Below are positions 26,839 through 35,809 of a stretch of DNA of 64,000 nt, piece by piece. The notes below the pieces were generated by a model. That model made no database searches and had not been told where the DNA came from. It saw only the letters and a program-made list of their open reading frames with translations. Within the stretch, counting starts at the first letter, position 1, and each line of letters starts with the position of its first letter. The translations under genes were made by a program, and so were the position numbers. Where the stretch lies: contig OY970326.1 in NCBI GenBank assembly GCA_963717155.1, positions 3,410,001-3,474,000 on the forward strand. The letters are read 5' to 3'. Source of the stretch: G963717155 sp963717155. Lineage in GTDB: Bacteria > Actinomycetota > Thermoleophilia > Gaiellales > JALYLC01.

Positions 26839-27363
26839 ATGATCTCGGGCGCGCTCGTCGAGCTGCGGCCACTCCAGGCGGAGGATGTGCATGACCTCGA
26901 ACGCGTCGCCAACGACGCGGCGTACCACGGCCCCTTCGGCACGTTCATGCTGAAAGGCACGGGCGACATCCGTCGGCACTTCGAGGTTGACGGCCTCCTG
27001 AGCGACGAGCACGGGCGACTGGTCGTCGTCGACAAGTCGGGAGCGCCGGTGGGCGGCGTGTCGTACCGCGCGGTGTCCTACGGGCCTCCCCCATCGAGCC
27101 TTGCTTACAACATCGGTGTCGTCATCGACCCCGCCTCCAGACGGCGAGGTTACGGCGCGGAAGCGCAGTCACTGCTGGCGCGGTACCTGTTCGACACGTA
27201 CACGGTCGAGCGCGTCGAGGCGTCGACCGACGTCGAGAACACCGGCGAGCAGCGCGCGCTGGAACGCGCCGGATTCACCCGCGAGGGCATCCTCCGACGC
27301 GCCCAGTGGCGCGCCGGGGCATGGCACGATCTCGTGCTCTACAGCAAGCTTCGCGGCGAGTAG
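26839..27363 (+). CDS. GNAT-family N-acetyltransferase (RimJ/RimL-like)
   Basis: Acetyltransferase of 174 residues. It begins SGALVELRPLQAEDVHDLER and has the acetyl-CoA loop in VVIDPASRRRGYGAEAQSLL (R-R-G-Y-G-A pattern), then VERVEASTDVENTGEQRALE and AGFTREGILRRAQW, the typical RimJ/RimL ending. The ATG at 26839 is chosen; a GTG some 36 bases upstream is possible. It is divergent from the surface-protein gene and converges on the response-regulator gene 30 bases away. Its target, protein N-terminus or a small amine, is unknown. Confidence 0.88.
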   Translation: MISGALVELRPLQAEDVHDLERVANDAAYHGPFGTFMLKGTGDIRRHFEVDGLLSDEHGRLVVVDKSGAPVGGVSYRAVSYGPPPSSLAYNIGVVIDPASRRRGYGAEAQSLLARYLFDTYTVERVEASTDVENTGEQRALERAGFTREGILRRAQWRAGAWHDLVLYSKLRGE

Positions 27364-27392
27364 CGAAGTCTGCGTCGGAGTGGGAGTCGCGC

Positions 27393-28046
27393 TCAGATCA
27401 GGCCGCGGCGCATCGCCTCGACCACGGCCTGCGTCCGCGTGGCCACGTGCAACTTCTCGAAGATCGCGCGGAGCCTTCTCTTCGAGGTTGGCTCGCTGCA
27501 GAAGAGCGTCGCGCTGATCTCGGCGGTCGTCGCGCCGTCGGCGAGCATGCGCAGGACACAGAGATCCTCGTCAGACAGGCCGGACTCGTGCTGGACGCGC
27601 CAGCGCGCGAGGTCTCCGAACTGGCTGAGCACGGTTCCGAGAATCGGCCCCGAGACGAATCGCTCGCCGGAATGAATGGCGCGGATCGCGTCAGCCAGCA
27701 CGTCCTCGGAGACGGTCTTCAGGATGTATGCATCGACACCCGCATGCATCGCGTCGAAAACGTACCGCTCGTCGTCGAACGCGGTAATGACGGCGATGCG
27801 CGGCCGGGACCCCGCTCGCTTCAATCGGCGTGCGATGTCGATGCCGCTGGTTGCGTCCGTATCCGACAAACGGATATCGATGAGTGCCACGTCCGGATCG
27901 CACGACGCGACGGCTGCGAGAACCTCGTTCGCCGAGGACACCTCCTCGACGACCAGTAGGTCCGACTGCTGCTCGAGCAGCCTGCGGATGCCCTGACGGA
28001 CAACGGCGTGATCATCCGCCAGGAGGATGCGAATCGGCTCGGTCAC
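27393..28046 (-). CDS. NarL/FixJ-type response regulator
   Basis: Two-component response regulator of 217 residues. The receiver domain has the acidic pair Asp11-Asp12, phospho-acceptor Asp57 (VALIDIRLSD), a Thr/Ala region (AVITAFDDE) and Lys109 region (AYILKTVSED). The C-terminal LuxR-type helix-turn-helix spans about residues 150-215 (LSDEDLCVLRMLADGATTAE, then SKRRLRAIFEKLHVATRTQA). It overlaps the kinase gene before it by 4 bases (ATGA). Being the last gene of the long minus-strand catabolic set, it probably regulates that set or its transporter. Confidence 0.92.
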   Translation of the reverse strand: MTEPIRILLADDHAVVRQGIRRLLEQQSDLLVVEEVSSANEVLAAVASCDPDVALIDIRLSDTDATSGIDIARRLKRAGSRPRIAVITAFDDERYVFDAMHAGVDAYILKTVSEDVLADAIRAIHSGERFVSGPILGTVLSQFGDLARWRVQHESGLSDEDLCVLRMLADGATTAEISATLFCSEPTSKRRLRAIFEKLHVATRTQAVVEAMRRGLI

Positions 28047-29362
28047 GCGGGCGGGCCGATCGGGAGACTCGCGATGACGGCGGTTCCGCGACCCGGTGTG
28101 GACTCCAGTGTGAACACGCCGCCGGCCACCTCCGCTCGACGCCGCATCCCGCTGATGCCCAGATGTGGACGGAGATCGCTTTCCTGCTCGAGGTCGAAGC
28201 CGTCGCCATAGTCGCGGACGAGAATTCGAATCTCGCTCTTCAGGAATCTGAGCTCGACGTCGGCGAGGGTCGCAGACGCATGTCGTTGGACGTTGCCGAG
28301 CGCCTCCTTGACGATGCGCAAGGCAGCGACCTCCACTCCCTGGGGAATCGTCCCCTGTCGGCCGATCGTCCGGAGGCGACAGCGGATTCCGTACCGTGAC
28401 TGGAGATGCCGGACCTCGTTGTCGATCGCCTGAACGAGGCCACCTCGCTCGAGCTCGACTGGTTGCAGGTCCTGGATCACACTGCGCAGCTCGGCTTCCA
28501 GCTGGTGGAGCAGATCACGCACGGTGCCCAGTCTCGGCGCGACGGAGGCCGAGCCCGGTAAGGACGTCTCCGCGGCCTTGAGCTCGTAGATGGCCCCGGT
28601 AAGGGTCTGCATGACGCTGTCATGGATGTCCTGCGCTATCCGCCGACGCTCCTCGTTCTGCGCGCGTCCGATACCGACGATGAGCTCCTCGAGTTGCTCG
28701 TTCTTCCGCGAGATCTCCTCGGTCGATCGCTGCAACGCCCGAGTCCGTTCGCGGACCCTTCTGCCGAGGCGGCTGTTCATCGTCCGCAGTTCCTCGTGCA
28801 GGCTGAAGTGACTCAGCGCCAGCATGGCGACATCCGCAAAGACGTCCAACACGTGCGCGTCGTCATTCGTGAAGCGGCGCGTCGTCGAGTGCGCCGTCAT
28901 GGCACCGATCGTCGTCGAACCGTTGCGAAGCGGTACGGCGAGCACGGAGACGACGGGCGGCCCGACTATCTCGCCAGAGATCTTGCCGGGCCAGGTCTCG
29001 TAGTCCTCGATGACCAGTGGCAGGCCGGACTCGATCACACGACCCGCCACTCCCTCGCCGAGGCCGACGACCCTTCCGGGGAAGGCGGGCGCGCCGATGT
29101 CGAGGATCTCGACCGTGCGATCGCTCGCGTCGTACAACGTGATCGCAACGCGTGACGCCCCGAGCAGCTCACCCGCATCGAGCAGGATCGAGTTGAGCAG
29201 CGTGCGCGCGTCGCTCTTGCGGCCGCTCCCGCCGCTCGCTATGACATCGACGAACCGCCGGCTCGCATCGCCAGGGATCCGCGCCCTCTGTCGCGAGAAC
29301 ACCCCGTCGTTCGAGCCGCCCTCGCTGAGGGCCGTCTGGTCCGGCTCGGCGATCACGGCCAC
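28043..29362 (-). CDS. GAF-domain sensor histidine kinase (HisKA_3 type)
   Basis: Cytoplasmic sensor kinase of 439 residues with no membrane segment. A GAF domain lies at about residues 50-195 (LLGASRVAITLYDASDRTVE, VSVLAVPLRNGSTTIGAMTA), then a coiled-coil linker (RRVRERTRALQRSTEEISRK). The dimerisation/phospho-acceptor box follows with His247 in IAQDIHDSVMQTL, then a HATPase domain with N-box IVKEALGNVQRHA and G-boxes DYGDGFD and GISGMRRRAEV. This is the partner of the NarL-type regulator, whose start it overlaps. It also overlaps the amidohydrolase upstream by 10 bases, so it belongs to the catabolic operon. A soluble GAF sensor suggests an intracellular metabolite signal. Confidence 0.92.
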   Translation of the reverse strand: MAVIAEPDQTALSEGGSNDGVFSRQRARIPGDASRRFVDVIASGGSGRKSDARTLLNSILLDAGELLGASRVAITLYDASDRTVEILDIGAPAFPGRVVGLGEGVAGRVIESGLPLVIEDYETWPGKISGEIVGPPVVSVLAVPLRNGSTTIGAMTAHSTTRRFTNDDAHVLDVFADVAMLALSHFSLHEELRTMNSRLGRRVRERTRALQRSTEEISRKNEQLEELIVGIGRAQNEERRRIAQDIHDSVMQTLTGAIYELKAAETSLPGSASVAPRLGTVRDLLHQLEAELRSVIQDLQPVELERGGLVQAIDNEVRHLQSRYGIRCRLRTIGRQGTIPQGVEVAALRIVKEALGNVQRHASATLADVELRFLKSEIRILVRDYGDGFDLEQESDLRPHLGISGMRRRAEVAGGVFTLESTPGRGTAVIASLPIGPPA

Positions 29363-30192
29363 CAGAGCTCGCGGGCCGTGCCCGCCATCATCTGCTCGCG
29401 GTCGGTCTCACGGATGAAAGACATGCACTCCATCGCCCGGATCGGGGCCAGGTAGCCGATGCCGGGGTCGGTGGCCGGAAAGTCCGAGCCCCATAGTAGT
29501 CGTGAGGCTCCGAACACCCTGAGCGCTGCCTCGATGAGTGGCCACACGTCGCGATACGGAGGACTCGCGACCGAAAGGCGAGCCAGACCCGCGACCTTGA
29601 GGTAGCAATGCTCGAACCGGGCCAGGTCGCCGAACCGTTCGATCGCGGCGGCATGTCGGTCAGGCTCGGGCAGCCCCAGATGGTCGATGACGATGGGGAG
29701 GTCACGGTGGCGCGCGAGGATCCGCGTGACGAGCTCATGATGGCCGGGCGTCGCGCGAAGACAGATCGGAAGGCCGAGCGCCATGAGCGCCTGCCAGCCG
29801 CGCGCGTCCGCCTGCTCGGACGCATGCCGCAGATCGAGCGACAGGTTGACGCGCATGCCGACACAGCCGTCGCGCGCGAGCGAGGCGGCGAGGGCGACGT
29901 CGGCCGACTCGGCTGGATCGACCAGCCCGACAGGCAGGAAGCGGTCGGGGTGACGCTGGACGGTGTCGAGCAGGAACCGGTGATCCGGCCCGTACGCCGA
30001 TGGCTGCACGAGGATCGCGCGCGCGACCCCGTGCTCGTCCATGGCCGCCAGCAGCGAGTCGGGTAGCGCGGCCTCGCCGGGAACGAAGCCGAACGTCGGC
30101 TGCCACGGATACGTTGCGGTGTCGAGTGTCCACACATGGGCGTGCCCATCGATGACTCCTGAGGCACGCCGTGGCGGGTTACTCGTCGCCAT
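29353..30192 (-). CDS. TIM-barrel amidohydrolase / sugar-lactonase type (COG3618)
   Basis: Metal-dependent hydrolase of 279 residues in the COG3618 group, which contains L-rhamnono-, L-fucono- and 2-pyrone-dicarboxylate lactonases. Evidence is the opening VIDGHAHVW...YPWQ, PIVIDHLGLP, YLKVAGLA and LLWGSDFPATDP. It overlaps the NTF2-like gene before it by 14 bases and the kinase after it by 10. With an epimerase/dehydrogenase, dehydratase-type enolases and a DapA-like enzyme in the same operon, opening of a sugar-acid lactone is the likely role. This is inferred from neighbours. Confidence 0.87.
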   Translation of the reverse strand: MATSNPPRRASGVIDGHAHVWTLDTATYPWQPTFGFVPGEAALPDSLLAAMDEHGVARAILVQPSAYGPDHRFLLDTVQRHPDRFLPVGLVDPAESADVALAASLARDGCVGMRVNLSLDLRHASEQADARGWQALMALGLPICLRATPGHHELVTRILARHRDLPIVIDHLGLPEPDRHAAAIERFGDLARFEHCYLKVAGLARLSVASPPYRDVWPLIEAALRVFGASRLLWGSDFPATDPGIGYLAPIRAMECMSFIRETDREQMMAGTARELWWP

Positions 30193-30658
30193 CGTCCAGG
30201 CTCGGCGCCTGATCCGGTGCCGTCATGGGATACCCGAGCTCTGCATACGCGTAGCCGTCGAGCTCGTTCGCCGCGAGGCTCCTATCGCGAGGTGACGCGT
30301 AGTAGGCCTTGATGACGGTGATCAGCCCCTCTTCATCGAACTCGTACCACTCCGCCCCGCGAATGTATGCATCGGCCTTCGGCTGAAAGTGGGTCCACTC
30401 GATCACCACCTCCTGCTCGTCGGAGACCATCCGGTCGATGGTCCAGCGCGACCCGTTCTGGCGAATCGTCCCACGCCAGAGATCGGCGATGGACCGGCTG
30501 CCCACACGCGGCCCGAACATTCCCGGCGGGAAGTAGTGGACGATGGACGGAGCGAACACGCTGGCCATCTTCTCGTGGTCGCCCTCGTTGCAGCCGTCGA
30601 AGTACCTGCGCACGTTGGCTTCCAGCAATTGCCGGCGTGCCGATTTCGCTGCGCTCAC
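30179..30658 (-). CDS. SnoaL/NTF2-like small protein
   Basis: Single-domain alpha+beta cone-fold protein of 159 residues from a GTG at 30658 that overlaps the previous stop (GTGA). It shows the family pattern: an N-terminal helix (LLEANVRRYFDGCNEGDHEK), MASVFAPSIVHYFPPGM, a mid-region IADLWRGTI and the strands VVIEWTHFQPK, AEWYEFDEEGLIT with the final strand KAYYASPRD. Members are small ketosteroid-isomerase-like enzymes or binding proteins; the substrate is not predictable. The open frame extends far upstream, but that part lies antisense to the enolase and has no homology-like content. Confidence 0.85.
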   Translation of the reverse strand: MSAAKSARRQLLEANVRRYFDGCNEGDHEKMASVFAPSIVHYFPPGMFGPRVGSRSIADLWRGTIRQNGSRWTIDRMVSDEQEVVIEWTHFQPKADAYIRGAEWYEFDEEGLITVIKAYYASPRDRSLAANELDGYAYAELGYPMTAPDQAPSLDDGDE

Positions 30659-31668
30659 GAGGTCACCCCAGCGACAGCCGGGAGGATGGCGATCTCCGAC
30701 CGATGATCGACTGACAGCATGCCGCGGTCGAGGGGCGCGAGACCCGGCCGTACCTCGACCACCGAGAGATTCGTCGTCACGGCGGCGAGCTGGAGGGCGA
30801 TGCTCAGTGAGATCGAGCTGCCGGAGCTGGTCGGAATGATGCCGATGTGATGCACCTCGGCCAGAGCCGAGATGCGCCGGGCCGCGATGAGACCACCCAC
30901 CCGGCCGACATCGATCACCAGATGATCGACGAGGTTCGAGGTCACGAGGCCCCGCAGCACATCGGGATGCGCTCGTCTGCCTGCCGCCACGGGAAGGTTG
31001 GCTCGTGCCGAGACGTACTGGAAGGGATCGAGCGGCGACACCGGCACCGGATCTTCGATCCACAGAGGCTCCAGCGACCGAAGAGCCTCACCGAACTGCA
31101 GGGCGGTGAACACGTTCAGTCGATCGCCCACGACGACGAGATCGATCTCGTCGGGAACGGCCTCGCGCACGGCTCGGACGATGTCCGTCGCCCTCGCGAC
31201 ATACGCGGCCGGCTCGATCGCCGAGCCGGCGAACGGTTCCACGCGAAGCATCGTGAAGCCCAGCGCGACCGTCCGGCGTGCGGCCTCGGCAAGCCCTTGC
31301 GGCCCCGCGGCACCGTCGGTCCAGTCGACGGCGCACGCGCGAACGCGATCGCGGACCCGGCCGCCCAGGAGCTGGTGAATCGACGTCTTGAGGCCTTGCG
31401 CAGAGAGATCGAGCATCGCCGCCGTCGCTGCGGACACGAGCCGGATGTCCTCGATCGCCGTCGCATCAGCCAGCAGCGCCTCGACGTCGAACGGGTCTCT
31501 GCCGATCAGCCAGTCGGTGAGGAAAGGACTCGAACGCTCGGTGCCGCCACCGTTCTCCGCAGCAATCTCGCCGACTCCGGATAGGCCGGTGTCGCTGCGC
31601 AGCACGAGAGCCGTCGCCGGCACATCGTGCTCGACGAACGTCGTGAGCTCGACGCCACTGATCTTCAT
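30655..31668 (-). CDS. Enolase-superfamily (mandelate racemase-like) protein with a degenerate active site
   Basis: Enolase-superfamily fold of 337 residues: N-terminal capping domain (ISGVELTTFVEHD, LVLRSDTGLSGVGEIA) and a barrel domain (WIEDPVP, VIDVGRVGGLIAARRI, LSVVEVRPG). The chemistry residues are mostly missing. The KxK base motif reads RVE (LRVEPF). The first metal-ligand Asp position falls in VVVGDRL. The third ligand, normally the Glu of GE, reads AAGRR. The late histidine is replaced (IIPTSSGS). Only the Glu of WIEDP is clear. It may be an inactive or regulatory paralogue or carry out different chemistry. It overlaps the DapA-like gene by 4 bases (ATGA). Confidence 0.82.
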   Translation of the reverse strand: MKISGVELTTFVEHDVPATALVLRSDTGLSGVGEIAAENGGGTERSSPFLTDWLIGRDPFDVEALLADATAIEDIRLVSAATAAMLDLSAQGLKTSIHQLLGGRVRDRVRACAVDWTDGAAGPQGLAEAARRTVALGFTMLRVEPFAGSAIEPAAYVARATDIVRAVREAVPDEIDLVVVGDRLNVFTALQFGEALRSLEPLWIEDPVPVSPLDPFQYVSARANLPVAAGRRAHPDVLRGLVTSNLVDHLVIDVGRVGGLIAARRISALAEVHHIGIIPTSSGSSISLSIALQLAAVTTNLSVVEVRPGLAPLDRGMLSVDHRSEIAILPAVAGVTS

Positions 31669-32582
31669 CGCGCACCCTCCAGGTAGCCAGTCTCGGTCAT
31701 GAGCCTGCGGAGCTCCTCCTCGACCTCGGGCCGCAGGTTCGACAACGGCGGTCTCACCGCGCCGCCGGCCATTCCCACGAGGTTCATCGACGCCTTCGAG
31801 ACGGAGATCAGATAGCCGCGGTTGCGCTCACGCAGCCGGTACCAGGCCGCTGCCCTCGGTGCGAGCGTCGATCGCATCCGGGCGAAGTCGAGGTCGGACG
31901 CTGCGGCGTGTGCCGCGAGCGCTAGCGCGGGATCGAAGTTCCCGATCGCGCTCGCGAGCACCGTCGAGCCGGCGGCGGCGTAGTAGGCCTGCAGGGGCTC
32001 CGCCCGCCCGTTCACGTAGACGAGCCTGTCCCCGACGTGATCCACGATCTCCGCGAAACCGCGCACGTCTCCGAGCTCGTCCTTGTACGAGACAACGCCG
32101 GGGATGTCGGCGAGCCGCTCGACGAGCCTCGGCGAGAACGAGAAACCGGGCATCGAATGCACCATCACCCCGAGCTTCGTCGCCTCGGCGACGGCTCGGG
32201 TATGGGCGACCATTCCGTCCTCCGTCGGCTCCACGAGATACGGCGGCAGCAGCATCGCGCAGTCTGCTCCGTTCTCCTCGGCCGCGGCCGCGTACCTCGC
32301 CGCCAGGGCCGTGCCGAACCCGACGCCGGCCACGACGAGACCGTCCGACCCGAAGGCCTCTCGTGCAACGCGGAGCACGTCCCGGTATTCCGACGCGTCG
32401 AGCGCCGAGTACTCACCGACGAAGCCGGCGACAGCCACGGCCCGGATGCCACCGGCGAAGAGAAACTCCATGTTCCGGCGAAAGCCAGCCAGGTCGAGCT
32501 CGAGCGTTCCCTCGACGAACGGGGTCGGGGCGAAGACGAGTACGCCGGGAAGGCGGACTCTCAGGTCGTCAGGCGAGGTCAC
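31665..32582 (-). CDS. DapA/KdgD-family Schiff-base aldolase or dehydratase
   Basis: Class I aldolase/dehydratase of 305 residues, TIM-barrel. The Schiff-base lysine is Lys167 in VVSYKDELGD; the upstream pattern VAVAGFVGEYSALDASEY replaces the usual GTTGE of true DapA with GFVGEY. MLLPPYLVEPTEDGM is typical of sugar-acid members such as 5-dehydro-4-deoxyglucarate dehydratase and 2-keto-3-deoxy-sugar-acid aldolases. Role in this operon: removal of water from, or cleavage of, the 2-keto-3-deoxy acid made by an enolase-type dehydratase. The start follows the previous gene by 45 bases. Confidence 0.88.
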   Translation of the reverse strand: MTSPDDLRVRLPGVLVFAPTPFVEGTLELDLAGFRRNMEFLFAGGIRAVAVAGFVGEYSALDASEYRDVLRVAREAFGSDGLVVAGVGFGTALAARYAAAAEENGADCAMLLPPYLVEPTEDGMVAHTRAVAEATKLGVMVHSMPGFSFSPRLVERLADIPGVVSYKDELGDVRGFAEIVDHVGDRLVYVNGRAEPLQAYYAAAGSTVLASAIGNFDPALALAAHAAASDLDFARMRSTLAPRAAAWYRLRERNRGYLISVSKASMNLVGMAGGAVRPPLSNLRPEVEEELRRLMTETGYLEGAR

Positions 32583-32627
32583 TGCTCGCTCCCTTCTCCT
32601 GCCGCGCGCATGGAGCCGCGGCGATTG

Positions 32628-33701
32628 TCAGACACGGTGCGCCTCGAGCCAGCCCGTGCGAAGTCGTAGCCCGTGCCCGGGACCGGCGGGCGGCGTGACC
32701 CTCCCGGCGGACGGGACCACGGGCGTTTCCCACCAGTCCTCGAACCAGTCGAAGTACTCGAGCCAGCCATTGCCCGGCACACCGCTCAGGAGATGCGTGC
32801 TCACCTCGTGGGCCATGTGCGGCGCCACGATGGCCTTGCCGACCGCCTCGTCCCGGATCGCACGGGCGACGCTCAGTCCGACGCGATGGACATCCGGCTG
32901 GATCACGTCCACCGCGTCCTGGTCGAGAAGATCCGCGAGCTCGTTCGCCTCGGTCTCGCTCTCGCCCGCCGCGATCGGGAGCGCCGACTGGCTGCGCAGT
33001 GCCGCCAGCGACTCGTGGCAGGCGGCGGGAAGCGGCTCCTCGACCCAGGTCGGCGCGAACTGCTCGAGTACAGCCACCCATTCGCGCGCCAGATCCACTG
33101 GCAGCTGCTGATTCGCATCCACCATCAGATCGACGTCAGGCCCGATCACCTCGCGCACCGCCCGCACCCGAGCGGCATCCTCGCGGGGGCTGAGTCCGAT
33201 CTGCATCTTCAGCGCAGCGAACCCCGCGTCGACGCGGCGCCGAGCGAAATTCCTGAGCCCGTCGATGTCGAAGTAGCGCCAGCCCCCGCTCGCGTAGATC
33301 CGTATCGGCCCTGCCTGCTGGCCCCAGAGCTGATGGAGCGGGACACCGGCGACCTGGCTCTCGATATCGAGCAGCGCCATCTCGAGCAGCGCGACAGCCT
33401 GCATCCCGGTGCCGGCGAGGCGACCCGAGATCGCCGCCGCCTGTGCCATGCTCGCGACTGCCTCGCTCGTGTCACCCGGCTCGGCGTCGAGGAGCCGGGG
33501 TGCGAAGTCGTCCGCGGCGTGGCTTCGCAACGCGTTCGTCCCGAAACCGAACGTCGGGACGTAGCCGAAGCCGATCGCGCCTCCGGCCTCCTCGACGTGT
33601 GCGACGACCGCCGTATTGGTCGTCATCGGTGTTGCACCGAACCGGAGCGGTTCGGGGAACGGGGCCGCGACCGCGGCGATGTCTATCCTTATGATGCGCA
33701 T
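32628..33701 (-). CDS. Enolase-superfamily sugar-acid dehydratase/racemase-like protein
   Basis: Mandelate racemase/muconate lactonising-type enzyme of 357 residues. Metal ligands are intact: Asp in DLMVDANQQ, Glu in PTWVEEPLP and Glu in PIAAGESET. The Asp-His dyad appears as QPDVHRVG and PHMAHEV. The KxK motif reads KMQ (ALKMQIG), so one of the two conserved lysines is a glutamine, which points to a dehydratase or one-base mechanism instead of a two-base racemase. It starts directly after the epimerase stop with no gap, so co-translation is certain in practice. The sugar-acid substrate is unknown. Confidence 0.86.
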   Translation of the reverse strand: MRIIRIDIAAVAAPFPEPLRFGATPMTTNTAVVAHVEEAGGAIGFGYVPTFGFGTNALRSHAADDFAPRLLDAEPGDTSEAVASMAQAAAISGRLAGTGMQAVALLEMALLDIESQVAGVPLHQLWGQQAGPIRIYASGGWRYFDIDGLRNFARRRVDAGFAALKMQIGLSPREDAARVRAVREVIGPDVDLMVDANQQLPVDLAREWVAVLEQFAPTWVEEPLPAACHESLAALRSQSALPIAAGESETEANELADLLDQDAVDVIQPDVHRVGLSVARAIRDEAVGKAIVAPHMAHEVSTHLLSGVPGNGWLEYFDWFEDWWETPVVPSAGRVTPPAGPGHGLRLRTGWLEAHRV

Positions 33702-34658
33702 TCACACCACCACCGGGAGTCCGGAGCGTTGTCGCGCAGCATTGGCAGTGGCCAGGACGCCCTCGCGAAGTGTCACCGCGGGTCGATACCCGAGCTCCTC
33801 GAAGGCGGGCCCGCTGTCGTAGTCGGCGACCAGATCTCCCGACCCGGCTAGCAGCTCGAGCTCCGCGTCGGGAAAGCATTCGAGTAGCAGCTCTGCGACC
33901 TCGCGAGTTGTCGCCGTCTGTCCGCATACCGTAAATGCTCGAGACGAGGGCCGATCGGCATGCATCGCGCGGAGCACGCTCTGCGCCGCGTCGGTGACAT
34001 ACATCCAGCTGTTCCTCGTGTCGGCGTACGCGACCTCGCATCGCCTGCCGAGCGCAGCGCCTTCGATCATCTCCGTGGTGAACTGGCCACCCCCGCGCCG
34101 CCGACTCGGCCCGTACACCAGCGGAAAGCGGAGCCCGAGCGTGTCCAGACCGTGGCGCGCGCCATACAGGCTCGAGACACGCTCGAGAAAGGACTTCGCG
34201 GCGCCGTACATCGTAAGAGGCAGGTGCGGCGCGTCGTTGGAGATCGGCAGCCCGGGATAGTCCTGCGGTCGACCGAAGACGCCGACCGAGCTTGCCCAGA
34301 CGAGCCGCCGCACCTTTGCAAGACGACAGGCATCGAGGATGGCTACCTGGGGCGCGATCATCTCGTTCGTCACGAGCCTCGGATTTCCCTCGGTCACGGT
34401 CGCCAGCGGCGACGCGAGATGAACCACCGTCTCGACCATGTGCTCGCGGAGAAGCCTCGTCAACGCTCGCACACCGGGAATGGTTCCGGCAACCCGGCGG
34501 AGCGATGCGCGCTGATCGACGCTCAGCACCTCGTCGGCGGCGTTCCCGACCACTTCCCGATCGATCACGATCACGGGAGTTCCTTCCCGCAGCAACTCGC
34601 GGACGACGTGAGCGCCGATGAATCCGAGACCACCTGTGACGAGCACCGCAGGCGCCAT
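33702..34658 (-). CDS. NAD-dependent epimerase/dehydratase family protein (extended SDR)
   Basis: Extended-SDR protein of 318 residues. The Rossmann motif is TGGLGFIGAHVV near the N-terminus, and the catalytic Tyr-x-x-x-Lys is in MYGAAKSFLE with an upstream Ser in VWASSVGVFG. The C-terminal part binds the nucleotide or sugar substrate (NSWMYVTDAAQSVLRA). Such proteins include UDP-sugar epimerases and uronate or aldose dehydrogenases that use free sugars. Among dehydratases and a lactonase, the latter (making a sugar-acid lactone) fits best, by inference. Confidence 0.87.
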   Translation of the reverse strand: MAPAVLVTGGLGFIGAHVVRELLREGTPVIVIDREVVGNAADEVLSVDQRASLRRVAGTIPGVRALTRLLREHMVETVVHLASPLATVTEGNPRLVTNEMIAPQVAILDACRLAKVRRLVWASSVGVFGRPQDYPGLPISNDAPHLPLTMYGAAKSFLERVSSLYGARHGLDTLGLRFPLVYGPSRRRGGGQFTTEMIEGAALGRRCEVAYADTRNSWMYVTDAAQSVLRAMHADRPSSRAFTVCGQTATTREVAELLLECFPDAELELLAGSGDLVADYDSGPAFEELGYRPAVTLREGVLATANAARQRSGLPVVV

Positions 34659-34661
34659 CGG

Positions 34662-35809
34662 CTAGACGATGGTGAATTCGGGCTCGAAGTAGCCTGGGAT
34701 CTCCCGGATCAGCTTCTCGGGCGATGCTTGATCAGCTCCGACTCGACGAGCTCCACGCCCAGGCCAGGGGCGGTCGGAGCGACCATGTGACCTGCCTCGA
34801 TCTTCTCCGGCGTCTCGACCAGGTCCTGCCGCCACGTGCACGACACCCAGGTCGGTCGGGTACTCGAGGATCAGGAAGTTCGGCGTGCTGAACGCGCAAT
34901 GGACGCCAACGGCAGTTGCGATCGGGCCACGCGGGACAATGCGGCGCAACCTGGACACCGTGAAGCGCGGCAATGTCGGAGACGCGCTTCGACTCGAGCA
35001 GCCCACCACACTGAGTCATGTCAGGCTGGATGATGTCGACGGCGTCGAGCTCGAGAATCTCGCGGAATCCCCAGCGGGTCGCGAGGCGCTCGCCCGTCGC
35101 AACCGGAATGCCGCTGTGCTCACGGACCTTGCGCATCGCGAGGGGGTCGTGAGCCGGTACCGGTTCCTCGATCCAGAACGGGCGAAACTCGACGATGGCG
35201 TCCGCGAAGCTGATCGCGCTCTCGGGGCTCAGCCGTCCATGGCATTCGATGAGGATGTCGACGTCTGGCCCGACCGCCTCCCGGACTGCTCTGACCTTGT
35301 CGACGGCGGAGCGAAGCTCCTGCCGGCTCGGCGGCAAGAAGCGACCGGGAAGGGGGTCGAACTTAATGGCATCCCAGCCCGCCGCGGTCACAACGCTCGC
35401 GCGCTCGGCGTACTCGTCCGCCGTTCGAGCACCGACGAAACCAGGTGTTCGCGTAGAGGCGGATCTTGTCGCGCACAGCGCCGCCTGTCAGCTGGTACAC
35501 CGGCACGCCGAGCGACTTTCCGGCGATGTCCCAGAGCGCGTGCTCCACGCCGGCCACCGCCGAGTAGAAGGACGGGCCATGGAAGATCGTCCGGTAGAAG
35601 CGCGTCGACCAGAACTCCTCGATCCGCATCGGATCGATCCCGATCACGAAATCGCGGAGATCCTCCAACGCGCCCAGGACCGCCGAGTCGCCGAACACCA
35701 TCGTTGCCTCACCCCAACCGGTGAGGCCATCGTCCGTTCCGAGCCGCACGAAGACCCAGGTCCGCCAGTGTGCGTGAACCGGAAACACATCGAAGTGAGT
35801 GATTTTCAC
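34662..35809 (-). pseudogene. Galactonate dehydratase-like enolase-superfamily gene, broken by several frameshifts
   Basis: The GTG at 35809 (VKITHFDVFPVHAHWRTWVF) opens a protein that can be followed to the stop at 34662 only by changing frame at least four times: near 35438-35440 (one surplus A/T in an AAA run), near 34935, near 34860 and near 34720. Pieced together it gives a complete protein of about 380 residues of the DgoD kind: IKFDPLPG, DILIECHGR, FWIEEPVP, PVATGERL, IIQPDMTQCGG, VAPHCP and the usual ending GYFEPEF. All catalytic and metal residues remain. No stop substitutions occur inside the pieces, so the breaks are very recent or are sequence errors. It overlaps the isochorismatase-like gene by 4 bases. 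Confidence 0.82.

Noticed and set aside
26705..26872. N-terminal extension of the PATR protein to 26872
   Set aside because: Residues before the signal peptide are Arg/Ser-rich with no homology-like pattern; the GTG at 26704 suits a signal peptide better.
30659..31063. N-terminal extension of the NTF2-like protein
   Set aside because: It lies wholly antisense-like within the enolase gene in another frame and adds no domain; GTGA overlap at 30658 is the natural start.
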